Shown here: positions 1 through 7,971 of the stretch, one piece after another
Position numbering within the stretch: the stretch's first letter is position 1
How the letters are laid out: each line of letters starts with the position of its first letter
NCBI GenBank assembly: GCA_944324285.1
Contig: CALUVR010000010.1
Span: forward strand, 1 to 64,000
Reading direction: 5' to 3'
DNA from: Candidatus Gastranaerophilales bacterium
GTDB taxonomy: Bacteria > Cyanobacteriota > Vampirovibrionia > Gastranaerophilales > Gastranaerophilaceae
Length of the DNA stretch: 64,000 nucleotides
Made by a program: the position numbers and the translations under genes
The notes under the pieces: generated by a model
The model's database searches: none
Told to the model about the DNA's origin: nothing
Seen by the model: the letters and a program-made list of their open reading frames with translations, nothing else

Positions 1-494
1 AATGAAATAGAATATTATAAGAAATCCGTATTAAAAACAGGGTTTTATTAAGAATGTATTAATGAAAACTTTGCTCATTTGTTTAACATTTTAAATTTAT
101 TTTGCCCGAAATAATCAAACTATCTGTAAAATATAATCAAACCATGTGTTCTTTTATACCAGTTTTTCTAAAAAAGAGCCGAAGAGGCTCTTTTTATACA
201 TGTTTACGCTTATATTTTAAAGTCCAATTTGCTCGGAAGTAAAATCTTAAAATGTCATCCTGAACTTGTTTCAGGATCTTGTCACCACGCGGCTCAGAGG
301 CAACTTCATAAGGTCGGAAGCTGCTTGATTATAAAAAATTGAATAGGATGAAATCGGACTTTATTAGGACACAAAATTACAAAGAATATTTTTAAACCAA
401 GCTATAATCTAGTCAAATCACAGAAATTCCAAAGTCCAATTAATGTCCTATTTTATCGTTGGACAGATATGCCCAACCGCAAGAATCTCCTACT
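1..494. other. Gene-free stretch with terminator and diverged repeats
   Basis: I see no credible gene here. It holds a Rho-independent terminator (171-196), a palindromic repeat built on TCATCCTGAA / TTCAGGATC (254-278), and left copies of two diverged direct repeats. One copy is about 105-170 (AATAATCAAAC...TGTGTTC) and recurs near 1085-1150. The other is about 349-400 (ACACAAAATT...AATATTTTTAA) and recurs near 1005-1048. The paired repeats bracket the small gene at 495-887, so that gene may sit in a duplicated or transferred patch. Confidence 0.5.
171..196 (+). terminator. Rho-independent terminator
   Basis: A 5-bp GAGCC/GGCTC stem with a GAAGA loop is extended by A/T pairs and followed by a run of five T. 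The stem is flanked by A and T runs, so it could work on either strand. The gene it ends on the plus strand lies before the window. Confidence 0.7.
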
Positions 495-887
495 TTAAAC
501 ACCACCGAATTTATTATACAAATTGTCTAAATAGTCATTTGCCAATTTATTTTCTGTTTCACATAATTCGGGAATATTGTCAGCAACAATTCCTTCTTTT
601 ATTTTTTCGAATGTTTTACCTCCGCTTATAAATTTTGCTTTAAAGGTTGAGGTGTACTTGTCACCCAATATCATATAACAACTATCTTGTCCAGAATAAT
701 AATCTATTTCATCATGTTTAAAATTAGTATATTTTATCTCTATTACATCATTTTCAAAACCGATTTTAGAAGCTTTCTTTTCTAAATTTTCTAATGTCTT
801 TGAATCCATAAAGGTTTTGTATAGATTTTGAAGTTTTAATCTTGCACAAAAATTTGTACTGATGTTTGAATTGTTATTTATCTTCAT
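495..887 (-). CDS. Small tagged hypothetical protein (NFCAR motif)
   Basis: A 130-residue hypothetical protein. I chose the ATG at 887 because an AAAGGAG Shine-Dalgarno lies 5 nt upstream; the longer frame (to 902) has no such site. The N-terminus is Asn-rich, then shows NFCARLKLQNL, matching the SFNARLYLQNI of the protein at 42729-43214. After it come a helix (about LENLEKKASKIG), beta-like segments and an acidic C-terminus ending KFGGV. The protein at 3470-4024 has the same plan: tag, helix, beta segment, C-terminal FGG. I do not recognise a named family. There is no signal peptide or membrane segment. The gene stands alone between diverged repeats. Function unknown; probably one of the tagged family described in the findings. 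Confidence 0.75.
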   Translation of the reverse strand: MKINNNSNISTNFCARLKLQNLYKTFMDSKTLENLEKKASKIGFENDVIEIKYTNFKHDEIDYYSGQDSCYMILGDKYTSTFKAKFISGGKTFEKIKEGIVADNIPELCETENKLANDYLDNLYNKFGGV

Positions 888-1167
888 GAGTGCTCCTTTC
901 AAATATTCTTTAGTTCACATTAATATAAAAAACGTAAAAATAAATTTTGCTATTTGGATAATGAAATTCCGCTCTTGTAGGTTTAACTAAACCGCTCGAA
1001 ACCGGTCTTTATCAGAACACAAAATTCCCAAAAATATTTTTAAGACAGTTTGTAGGTTGGGGTTTCTACCCCAACACAAAGTGTCCCAAAATAATCAAAC
1101 CATCTGCAACAAGAAATCAAACCTTGTGTTCCTTTACATAGGGTTTTCCAAAGACGTCCAAAACGGT

Positions 1168-1552
1168 TTAATAAACTTCACATTTACCGCTATCTACAAT
1201 TAATTTATCAAGTTCTGATACTATATCTACGTGTCCTGGAGTTTGTTTTTGTAATTTATCTGCTTTCTTAGTCATTTTTTTTAAGAATGAATTTGTTGAT
1301 TGAAAAATACCCTGCCAATATTCTTTGTTACCGATTTCAGTGAACAATCTGTCAGTATAATGCCGAACAAAAAAAATGTCGATGTTTCTGAGGGCTCTAT
1401 CGCCGGTTTCTTCCAGTTCAAATAACTCTTTGAATTTTTTAAAACTTAGCCGGTGTATTAATCTTGCTTAAAACAACTTTCTTTGCGTTATCACTAAACC
1501 TAAAACGACCAAATGACGGCTGACGGTAATTTGTTTGATAATTAACTAACAT
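1168..1552 (-). pseudogene. Frameshifted tagged hypothetical protein (SFGRF motif)
   Basis: The minus strand has a strong AGGAGGTGCT Shine-Dalgarno before an ATG at 1552. The first 37 residues include QPSFGRFRFSDNAKKVV and end at a TAA (1439-1441). In the +1 frame the reading continues from SFKKFKELFELEETGDRAL to a TAA at 1168-1170, giving about 127 residues in total. The join lies in a T4-A6 tract, so a single-base indel is the simplest explanation. The downstream part is predicted helical with normal amino-acid use, which supports recent loss. A programmed +1 slip at TTT-TAA, the kind of event seen in prfB, is possible but less likely. The start region carries the same N-terminal F motif as neighbouring small proteins. 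Confidence 0.65.
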
Positions 1553-2050
1553 AGCACCTCCTATTTCTTATATGTGTAGAATAAAGCATGAAAACATTTT
1601 TTTTGCTATTTCATAAAATAAAATTGTTTCTTTAAGTTAATAAAAATTAACATTTTCGTAATCCTGTCTTTATAATATATGTAAACAACTGAACGGAGCA
1701 ACCATTTAAAAAGCAATTCATCTTTCTTGCTGTTAAGTATTTTTTTATCCTGAAGCAGTCTATAACAAAATAATTTCTATAACAAAAAAAATTAGCAGTT
1801 AATTTAACAAATGCATTTAAAAGAATTACAACAACAAAAATCAGTCAATAATCCGGTACCGGTGCTTGCTTTATTATGTAATATATTTTATCTGCGGCAA
1901 TTGTAAAAAGACAAGCTGCGGCACAACTCAAATAAAATATACCCCAAAATTTTCCCCAAAATATTGTATTACATCCCAAAATTATCAAAATTATAATTTA
2001 CAAATATCAAACTTTTAGCAAAATTTTTGATTGTTTGTTTTATCTTAAGT
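1553..2050. other. AT-rich intergenic region, nothing recognised
   Basis: About 500 bp of very AT-rich sequence between the pseudogene and the zincin gene. It has long A and T runs and stop codons in all frames. A short GGTACCGG palindrome lies near 1854-1861. I see no tRNA, terminator or repeat shared with other parts of the window. Confidence 0.5.
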
Positions 2051-2752
2051 ATGAAAATAAAAATTTTTGATAATTATTTTGGTCACAAAAATGTTAATTT
2101 GATTAATAAGATAAAAGACAATCTACATTTAATCAAGTTTAATTTCATAAAAGAAGATTTTTTTGAAAAATTTAAACCATTAGTTTATGAAAAATCAAAT
2201 TCTGTCATTGAAGCCAAGAATTACGCCTGTCAGCATTTTCAGATTTCGGATATTTGCGGAGGACAGCTTAAAGAGATAAACAACGTTAACAGCAGTTTGT
2301 GTAATATATATAACTTGAATAAAGGCAAAGTATTATTCCCGCCTTTCATAAAAGTATATAAACACCGCGGTCAACATTATTCAGGTGAATACGGAGCAAA
2401 TGTAATTTATTTAAATACTTCTTACGATATATTTCCAACACTCGCGCATGAGATTGCACACTATAATCATGAAAAAACATCAAGTAATTATATTAAAATG
2501 GGGAAAAAGAGCGAAATTATAGATGCCGGCTCCAATGATTTTTCTATTTTAAACAAATTTATGGATAATAAAAACGCACTAAAAACTATAAAAAAAGAAC
2601 TCTGCGGATATGCCTGCTCTTCACCCGCAGAATTTGTTGCCTGCACTTTTGAAGCTATAATGTGCAGAAAACAGTTATCCCCAGAAATTTTAAAAATATA
2701 CAAAGAATATGAAGGTCCTAATGCAGAAATCTTAAAACAATATTTTAAATAG
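2051..2752 (+). CDS. Putative zinc metallopeptidase (HEIAH)
   Basis: A 233-residue protein with a zincin signature: HEIAH at residues 133-137 with a further His at 140, and a likely third ligand or structural Glu in SPAEFVACTFE (about 191-201). Spacing of about 55 residues to that Glu resembles toxin-type and SprT-like zincins, but I cannot name the family. There is no signal peptide. The N-terminus MKIKIFDNYFGHKN carries a possible weak version of the F-x-[AGH] motif found elsewhere in the window. The reading frame extends upstream to a TTG at 2027, but the ATG at 2051 is the more natural start; neither has a Shine-Dalgarno. The gene is monocistronic. The metal site is seen directly; the substrate is unknown. 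Confidence 0.7.
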   Translation: MKIKIFDNYFGHKNVNLINKIKDNLHLIKFNFIKEDFFEKFKPLVYEKSNSVIEAKNYACQHFQISDICGGQLKEINNVNSSLCNIYNLNKGKVLFPPFIKVYKHRGQHYSGEYGANVIYLNTSYDIFPTLAHEIAHYNHEKTSSNYIKMGKKSEIIDAGSNDFSILNKFMDNKNALKTIKKELCGYACSSPAEFVACTFEAIMCRKQLSPEILKIYKEYEGPNAEILKQYFK

Positions 2753-2908
2753 TATTCAAATTTATTGCCATACTACATTCTTCGAAAAAACAAACAAACA
2801 GTTAGAATATAACAATTTGCTTAGATTTATTCATTAAATGAACAAAATTTTTCGTTTTTTCGTTATATTAATGTAGAAGGCATGGTTTTAAGGTAATAAA
2901 GGGGGAAT

Positions 2909-3316
2909 ATGAAGAAAAAAGTTTTAGCGTTATTGATTGCTTTTGTAATGCTCTTAGGTCAAGGGTTAAGTGCTGTAAGTATTGCAGCACCGCGCGGGCA
3001 TAACGACAGACCTGCTCAGCACAGGTGGTTTCAATTCTGGCATCGCGATAAAGATAAGCCAGCCGTAAAACATAAAAAGCACCCGCCTAAAAAACACAAA
3101 ATTAAAAAGAAAAACTCTAATCACAAATGGTTTAAATGGCATAAAGATAAGCCGGCTGTAAAGAAAAAACATCAACCTAAAAAGAAAATTAAACTCTTTG
3201 AAAAAAAGAAAAAACACGAAATAAAAAAGCATCACAAACAACAAAAATTCAAAAGACACAAACAAAACAAACCTAAAAAACATAATATTTTTCACAAATT
3301 ACGTAAAAGAAAATAA
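2909..3316 (+). CDS. Secreted Lys/His-rich basic protein
   Basis: 135 residues. A clear Sec signal peptide (MKKK, then a hydrophobic core LALLIAFVMLLG, likely cut near SIAA) precedes a mature chain made almost entirely of Lys, His and Pro with aromatic blocks. Two imperfect repeats are visible, each with a Trp-rich block (HRWFQFWHRDKDKPAVK, then HKWFKWHKDKPAVKKK) followed by a PPKKH or QPKKK tail. GGGGGA serves as Shine-Dalgarno just before the ATG. The minus-strand reading is a shadow. Composition suggests binding to anionic polymers (nucleic acid, LPS, polyphosphate) or to metal through His; this is inference. A terminator follows directly, so the gene is a single transcription unit. Confidence 0.7.
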   Translation: MKKKVLALLIAFVMLLGQGLSAVSIAAPRGHNDRPAQHRWFQFWHRDKDKPAVKHKKHPPKKHKIKKKNSNHKWFKWHKDKPAVKKKHQPKKKIKLFEKKKKHEIKKHHKQQKFKRHKQNKPKKHNIFHKLRKRK

Positions 3317-3325
3317 TAACAACCT

Positions 3326-3360
3326 AAAAAGCAGCATTTAACTTTTAATGCTGCTTTTTA
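3326..3360 (+). terminator. Rho-independent terminator
   Basis: A perfect AAAAAGCAGCATT stem pairs with AATGCTGCTTTTT around a TAACTTTT loop, 10 nt after the stop codon of the Lys/His-rich protein gene. Confidence 0.85.
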
Positions 3361-3469
3361 TATTTATGTAAACAAATATTAAAAATAAAATAAAAACAGG
3401 CAATTTATATTTTCAGGGGTGTTGTTATTGTTAACTTCGTTACACCAAGGATTCAGGAAAGGAAAAACT

Positions 3470-4024
3470 ATGCAAGTTAACAACAATCCACAATTACCGC
3501 AAGCAGCCTCGTTCGGTATGGCTCTGAAAATTACACCGGCAGCGAGAGAAGCGCTTGAAAAAGCATCTATGGAAACAATTCAAAAATTACAAAAAGCCGG
3601 CGAAGAATTAAAAGACACAAAATATTATCATCTGGAAATCGGCAAAGATTTAACTCCGCGTATTGATTTTTGGGGTGCTGATGCTTATATCCCTGCCTTC
3701 AAAATAAACCCGCCTGCTAAATATGATAATTCATTCTCAGTAGATATGGTTTATGACGGGGCTGAAACCTTGGGTTATAAAAAAGGACAAAAAATAGGTA
3801 AATTACTTGAATTTGTGAACGAAGAAGCCGCAAAGGCAGGTTATGAAAAACTTCATAATATGCATTCAGATATAGACAGAGCCGTTGAGATTACAAAATT
3901 ACTGGATAATAAACAGCTTGCTATAGAAAAGGAAAGAGCAGCCAAAAGATCCGAGCAGGAAAAAATTAAAGCAGCAGTAGATAAACTGTTTGAAATGTTC
4001 GGCGGAAATACACACGTAAAATAA
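3470..4024 (+). CDS. Tagged hypothetical protein (SFGMA motif)
   Basis: 184 residues. I placed the start at the ATG at 3470, where AGGAAAGGA sits just upstream, rather than at the TTG-type start at 3419. The N-terminus MQVNNN is followed by AASFGMALKIT, the same layout as the proteins at 495-887 and 42729-43214. Then come a helix (REALEKASMETIQKL), a beta-like middle and a long charged helix ending MFGGNTHVK. It has no signal peptide or membrane span. I do not recognise a family. A strong terminator shared with the convergent histidine kinase gene follows 19 nt after the stop. Confidence 0.75.
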   Translation: MQVNNNPQLPQAASFGMALKITPAAREALEKASMETIQKLQKAGEELKDTKYYHLEIGKDLTPRIDFWGADAYIPAFKINPPAKYDNSFSVDMVYDGAETLGYKKGQKIGKLLEFVNEEAAKAGYEKLHNMHSDIDRAVEITKLLDNKQLAIEKERAAKRSEQEKIKAAVDKLFEMFGGNTHVK

Positions 4025-4043
4025 TAAAAAATTATCTAATAAT

Positions 4044-4070
4044 AAAAAGTCCCTGAGTAAGGGACTTTTT
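4044..4070. terminator. Bidirectional terminator between convergent genes
   Basis: AAAAAGTCCC and GGGACTTTTT form a 10-bp stem around TGAGTAA. A and T runs on both sides let it serve both the tagged protein gene (plus) and the histidine kinase gene (minus). Confidence 0.85.
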
Positions 4071-4073
4071 ATT

Positions 4074-5006
4074 TTACAACCTGCTTATTTTTTCTACCTT
4101 ACCGGAACCGGACGGAATTCTAAACCCGAAAAGACACCTTCCGTCAGATTCTATCCTTGCGAATATTTTCCCGTTATGCGCCTCTATAATCTGTTTTGAT
4201 AAATACAGCCCCAAGCCGACACTTGTTTTATTGTACTTTGAATTTTTATAAGTTTTAAATTTTTCAAAAACGTGATTAAGGTTCTCTGTTGGCTGCACTA
4301 AACTTCTATTTATAACATTAACCTCAATTGCTCCAGCGACTGACCTGAGATTTACTTCAATTTCACTATTTTTCATACTGTAGGTCACAGCATTTGAAAG
4401 AAAATTTGTAAGAACTCGTTTCAGATGCAGCTTATCAGCAAAAATAATATCTGATTCAAGATTGTTTTGAATTATTATCTTCTGAGTCTTTTCAAAAAGA
4501 CGTGTTGAAAAGCTTTTTTCAATTTCCCAAAGGAGTTCTGAAATATTAAATTCACTGTAAGATAACACCAGCATACCGTGGTCGTATTTATAGCAGTCCA
4601 TTATTGTAGAAATAAGCTTGTTTTCGTAAACACACGATTCATAGGCAGCTTCAAGCAAAGTTTTCTGAGCGCCTGACAATTTTCCGTAATCCTCAGTCAA
4701 TAAAATTTTTACAGCATTTAAAAGAGAAGCTGCAGGGGATTTCAAATCGTGCGAAATCTGCGCAATATAATCCTCAATTTCTTTATTATCGGGTATTGTT
4801 TTAGGGAACAATCTTTTAGCTAATTTTATCAGAATAATAAAAATGCATGCTGCCGAAAATAAAAATATTCCGAATAACCCCGTGACCAGTTGTCTAACCC
4901 CTGCTTGACTTAGTAACTTATAATTTATTATATCACAAAAGATTTCTGTGTAAAGTATTTTGTAAATATAACTGTTATAATAAATATATCTCAAAAATAT
5001 ACCCAT
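4074..5006 (-). CDS. Sensor histidine kinase, orphan, atypical ATP lid
   Basis: About 311 residues from the ATG at 5006. One membrane span (LFGIFLFSAACIFIILI) is followed by a dimerisation domain with the phosphoacceptor ISHDLKSP and a HATPase domain with the N box (NFLSNAVTYS), an F-box-like HVFEKF, and the G2 box VGLGLYLSKQI. The usual DxGxG (G1) box is missing: the equivalent stretch reads VNVINRS, so ATP binding may be altered. No response regulator gene is nearby. The frame stays open to 5165, but that extension translates a terminator hairpin and is rejected. A minus-strand TACAAT lies 7 nt before this ATG with no Shine-Dalgarno, suggesting a leaderless mRNA. The start is uncertain. Confidence 0.8.
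   Translation of the reverse strand: MGIFLRYIYYNSYIYKILYTEIFCDIINYKLLSQAGVRQLVTGLFGIFLFSAACIFIILIKLAKRLFPKTIPDNKEIEDYIAQISHDLKSPAASLLNAVKILLTEDYGKLSGAQKTLLEAAYESCVYENKLISTIMDCYKYDHGMLVLSYSEFNISELLWEIEKSFSTRLFEKTQKIIIQNNLESDIIFADKLHLKRVLTNFLSNAVTYSMKNSEIEVNLRSVAGAIEVNVINRSLVQPTENLNHVFEKFKTYKNSKYNKTSVGLGLYLSKQIIEAHNGKIFARIESDGRCLFGFRIPSGSGKVEKISRL
4905..4933 (+). promoter_or_regulatory. Candidate promoter reading towards the ferritin-like gene
   Basis: TTGACT (4905-4910) and TTATAT (4928-4933) are spaced by 17 nt. A second -10-like TATAAT overlaps the spacer at 4919-4924. It lies inside and antisense to the 5' end of the histidine kinase gene, and points to the terminator at 5103-5126. Confidence 0.4.
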
Positions 5007-5126
5007 TCGGGCAATTGTAAAAGTTTTGTTTAATGGTTTAATTAATACAAATAACGATAACAAAATATCTTTTTCATACTTCCAGCTATTCTTAATTCCA
5101 ACAGATCCTTCGGGATCTTTTTTTTT
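4940..5126 (+). ncRNA. Candidate leader or antisense small RNA
   Basis: A promoter-like pair at 4905-4933 and a textbook terminator at 5103-5126 would define a transcript of about 185 nt with no open reading frame. It would be antisense to the start of the histidine kinase gene. It also lies upstream of the ferritin-like gene at 5230, so it could be an attenuated leader for that gene. I do not recognise a known RNA family in it. The size is in the range of 6S RNA, but I did not find convincing 6S structure. Confidence 0.3.
5103..5126 (+). terminator. Rho-independent terminator with UUCG loop
   Basis: AGATCC and GGATCT form a perfect 6-bp stem around a TTCG tetraloop, followed by nine T on the plus strand. 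No plus-strand gene ends here, so it either ends the candidate small RNA or attenuates transcription into the gene at 5230. Confidence 0.8.
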
Positions 5127-5229
5127 GCTTATACTCCTGAAATTTATCACACTGTCTAACCGCAACGATTAATTTTTTTTAGAGGTTTTCTGTTTAAAAT
5201 CCTTAAGTGTACAAAAGAAAGGAGAAAAA

Positions 5230-6525
5230 ATGTCATTTAACGCATTAAAAGAAAAAGGGATTCCGATAGATAAACAACTGAGATACTGGCATGATATAGC
5301 AAAACGGAAATTCAACAAATACGATGTTGACTGCTACAGCAGAACGCGTCAGATATTAATGAACGGGATTGAAGTAGAAGCGTGGAATTTTAAACACTGT
5401 TTTTCACGTTTTTGCAAAGATGAAGAAACCATGAAATATCTTGCTGTTACAAAACGAATTGAAGATCAGCAGCAAACAACGATTAACTGGATGACACCCA
5501 GTGATCAATCGGTTTTGGAAACAACCTTAGGCTATGAGCAGGTTGCAGTTGACCTGACAGCCTGGCTTGCACAAAATGAACCTGATGAATATGTTAGAGA
5601 AACCTTTAATTTTGGTTTGCTTGAAGATTTTGACCATCTATACAGATACAGCCAGTGGGCATATATGGAACACGGGATTAATCCTGATGATATTGTTCAG
5701 GCACAGACAGATATCATGCTAAGCCGCCCGACCCAAAACCATCATAACGATAATTTTTTGAGATTAAGGAAACCGTATGATAAAACAACAGCTTCTCCTC
5801 AGACAAAAGTAAACATTATGACTCTTGTTGCAGGAGAACAGCAGACTCATAATTATTATGCTGAACACGGTATGGAATACGGCAACCATACACTTCGTGA
5901 AACTTACGCTGAAATCAAAGATGTGGAAGAGGAACACGTAAATATGTATGAATCTCTTGCCGACCCGACAGAATCCTTCTATGAAAAAGCTTTATTACAT
6001 GAATTCACCGAGGTTTGCAACTATTATACCTGCTATCAGGATGAAGTAGATGATATGATGAAACCTGTATGGGAACTTTTCCTAGCACAGGAATTAGGGC
6101 ATCTTGAACACGCTGCAAAACTTTTCAAAGAACACGAAAAACGCGACCCAGAAGAAGTTATCGGAACTGAAATAGTAATTCCTTGCCACTTTGAATCACA
6201 AAAAGACTATGTGAAGAATATCCTTGAAAATGAAATAGATAAACGCCTCGGAATAAAAAAGGATTATACCGTAATAGAAAAACTTCCGCAAGATTGGGCA
6301 AGCTATCCGGCTCAAAGAGCTATGAATAAAGAAGGTGCACCGACAGAATGTACTATACACTTAATAAAAGAGGCAAAAGACAGAGATATTATTATTGCTG
6401 ACGAAAAACTTATGAAAGAAGCACCTAAACTTCTAAAAAGAGGGCTTCAACCTAAAGAGCAGGCTCCGGATACGGTATCTGTTGAAGAATACAAAGAAAT
6501 GACAGCAGAAACGTTTGAATTTTAA
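5230..6525 (+). CDS. Ferritin-like diiron protein
   Basis: 431 residues. The centre reads as a ferritin-like helical bundle with repeated carboxylate/His pairs: AGEQQTHNYY, then DVEEEHVNMYESL, EFTEVCNYYTCYQDE and FLAQELGHLEHAAKLF. The ExxH motifs (EEEH, ELGHLEH) are the usual diiron ligands. The N-terminal ~180 residues are Trp/Tyr/Asp rich and also helical; the C-terminal ~120 residues are charged and contain no recognised domain. It is much longer than a rubrerythrin or bacterioferritin. The start is set by AGGAG 6 nt upstream. A strong terminator follows. An oxidative-stress or iron role is inferred from the fold. An upstream terminator suggests attenuation. Confidence 0.75.
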   Translation: MSFNALKEKGIPIDKQLRYWHDIAKRKFNKYDVDCYSRTRQILMNGIEVEAWNFKHCFSRFCKDEETMKYLAVTKRIEDQQQTTINWMTPSDQSVLETTLGYEQVAVDLTAWLAQNEPDEYVRETFNFGLLEDFDHLYRYSQWAYMEHGINPDDIVQAQTDIMLSRPTQNHHNDNFLRLRKPYDKTTASPQTKVNIMTLVAGEQQTHNYYAEHGMEYGNHTLRETYAEIKDVEEEHVNMYESLADPTESFYEKALLHEFTEVCNYYTCYQDEVDDMMKPVWELFLAQELGHLEHAAKLFKEHEKRDPEEVIGTEIVIPCHFESQKDYVKNILENEIDKRLGIKKDYTVIEKLPQDWASYPAQRAMNKEGAPTECTIHLIKEAKDRDIIIADEKLMKEAPKLLKRGLQPKEQAPDTVSVEEYKEMTAETFEF

Positions 6526-6530
6526 TCCAA

Positions 6531-6565
6531 AAAAAAGGAAGCTTTATAAAAGCTTCCTTTTTTTT
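6531..6565 (+). terminator. Rho-independent terminator
   Basis: GGAAGCTTT pairs with AAAGCTTCC, with A8 before and T8 after. It serves the ferritin-like gene and also lies at the 3' end of the convergent small membrane protein gene. Confidence 0.85.
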
Positions 6566-6896
6566 AAAGCCACGACAATCCAATAGACAGTATAGACAAA
6601 AGCAGTGCACCGAAAAAGGCACTCCAAAAACCGTCTACTTCAACCCCCGGAACGAGATACGCAACAAACATAAATAAAAGAGCATTAATAACAAGAATAA
6701 AAAGACCGAGAGTTAAAATATTTACCGGCAGCGTGAGAAAGACAAGAATAGGTTTAATAAAGATATTTACAAGGGCAATAACCGCGGCAGCAATAAGAGC
6801 AGTTACAAAGTTTGAGATTGTAATACCCGGAATAACCCAGCCGACAAACATCATAGCAAGCGCAAGCCCAATCCATTTAAAAAATAATACAAACAT
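6564..6896 (-). CDS. Phage-holin superfamily IV-type small membrane protein
   Basis: 110 residues with four hydrophobic segments and the pattern typical of PF04020 (mycobacterial four-span holin superfamily): W-x-PG-I near residue 20-25, NIFIKPILVFLTLPVNILTLGLF in the middle, and LVPGVEVDGFWSAFFGALLLS near the end. These proteins are widespread inner-membrane proteins of unknown function outside phages. AAGGAG precedes the ATG by 5 nt. It is a single gene, convergent with the ferritin-like gene. I see no phage genes near it, so a lysis role is unlikely. Confidence 0.85.
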   Translation of the reverse strand: MFVLFFKWIGLALAMMFVGWVIPGITISNFVTALIAAAVIALVNIFIKPILVFLTLPVNILTLGLFILVINALLFMFVAYLVPGVEVDGFWSAFFGALLLSILSIGLSWL

Positions 6897-7053
6897 TTTT
6901 TCTCCTTATTGTTTCAGAAATTATTATAAAGCATAAATCATCCTGACACATTACCCGAATTAATTATAAAAATCTTATGGAGTCATATACAAAATCAGTT
7001 GTCATTTTTTTTAATTTATGATAATTTTTTATTATAAAAGCAGAGGGTTGTAT

Positions 7054-7890
7054 ATGAATAAAAAGAAATTTCTGGCAGGATTATTTGTACTTATACTAGC
7101 ATTATTTATAGTATTTGCCGGATTATTGCACAACAGAAACAACAAAAAATATTACAGCGCTGTTATCTATCCAGAATTATACAGAGTTCAGACAACAGTG
7201 GACGGCACAATGAAAAAAATATACGTAAAACCGCAGCAAAAAATAAACAAAGGACAATTGATAGCAGAAATAGAAGTCTTATCAAAAAATAAAACCGCTG
7301 CCGCAAAAACAGAAAAACCTGATGTAGCAGGAGCTTTAATAAGATTAAAAAAAGCCGAAGAAAAATATGAAAATGCTGCAAGCATGTATAAAGACGGCAT
7401 AATTACTCCTGAAAAATATGATGAAATTTTAGCCGGATTAAAAACTGCGCAAGAAAATTATAAGACAGTAAAAAAACAAGAGGCTGCATACACTGCAGAA
7501 ATGAATAAGACTGAAATCCGCAAAATCTATGCACCAACTAACGGCGTAGTTGAAAGTAATATATTAACTCAGGGTTCAAGCCTCAAAACCGGCGACGATA
7601 TTTTGCATTTGAACCTTGATACAAAAAAAGTCACAGCCTATGTGGATAAAAAAACATCTTTAAAACTCGAACCAGGACAAAACGTTATCATTAAAGTTCC
7701 AGGGCACAAAAATAAAAGTTTTAACGGAACAATTGATTACATAAGCAGCTATTCAACAACTCAAGAAAACTCTAAACAGCCTGTTTATGCAGTGTATATC
7801 AGCTTCGATTCGAATATAAACAGTTCCGTATTCACTCCGACAAAAGATGTTTCTGTTTGTTTCTTAAAAGCTCATCGTTCAATATTTTGA
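7054..7890 (+). CDS. HlyD-family membrane fusion protein
   Basis: 278 residues from the ATG at 7054 (GAGGG upstream). An N-terminal anchor (FLAGLFVLILALFIVFAGLL) leads into a biotinyl-lipoyl-like half-motif (TTVDGTMKKIYVKPQQKINKG), a short helical hairpin (about residues 100-155) and the second lipoyl half (IYAPTNGVVESNILTQGSSL), then a beta-barrel region (VTAYVDKKTSLKLEPGQNV). This is the order of periplasmic adaptor proteins of type I secretion and EmrA/HlyD pumps. The hairpin is short and no transporter or TolC gene is adjacent, so the partner must lie elsewhere. The periplasmic side is inferred from the family. Confidence 0.85.
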   Translation: MNKKKFLAGLFVLILALFIVFAGLLHNRNNKKYYSAVIYPELYRVQTTVDGTMKKIYVKPQQKINKGQLIAEIEVLSKNKTAAAKTEKPDVAGALIRLKKAEEKYENAASMYKDGIITPEKYDEILAGLKTAQENYKTVKKQEAAYTAEMNKTEIRKIYAPTNGVVESNILTQGSSLKTGDDILHLNLDTKKVTAYVDKKTSLKLEPGQNVIIKVPGHKNKSFNGTIDYISSYSTTQENSKQPVYAVYISFDSNINSSVFTPTKDVSVCFLKAHRSIF

Positions 7891-7971
7891 TTGTATAATT
7901 TTGTAAAGCCGACACTTTAAATAAAATTTTGTTTAGTCTATAATTACAAGTGTAGTATATTAAAGTGTTTT

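Noticed and set aside
1-494. Partial gene at the left edge
   Set aside because: No frame with a plausible product reaches the edge; only the terminator suggests one existed just before the window.
2966-3295. Minus-strand frame in the Lys/His-rich gene
   Set aside because: Phe/Leu-rich translation is the complement of AAA-rich codons; the plus frame has a signal peptide, ribosome site and terminator.
5007-5165. N-terminal extension of the histidine kinase frame up to 5165
   Set aside because: It begins at TTG, translates a terminator hairpin as KKKDPEGS, and lies in AT-rich intergenic sequence. A later ATG with a -10 box is preferred.
6564-6896. Phage remnant based on a holin-like protein
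   Set aside because: No other phage gene is near, and this small family is common in chromosomes.
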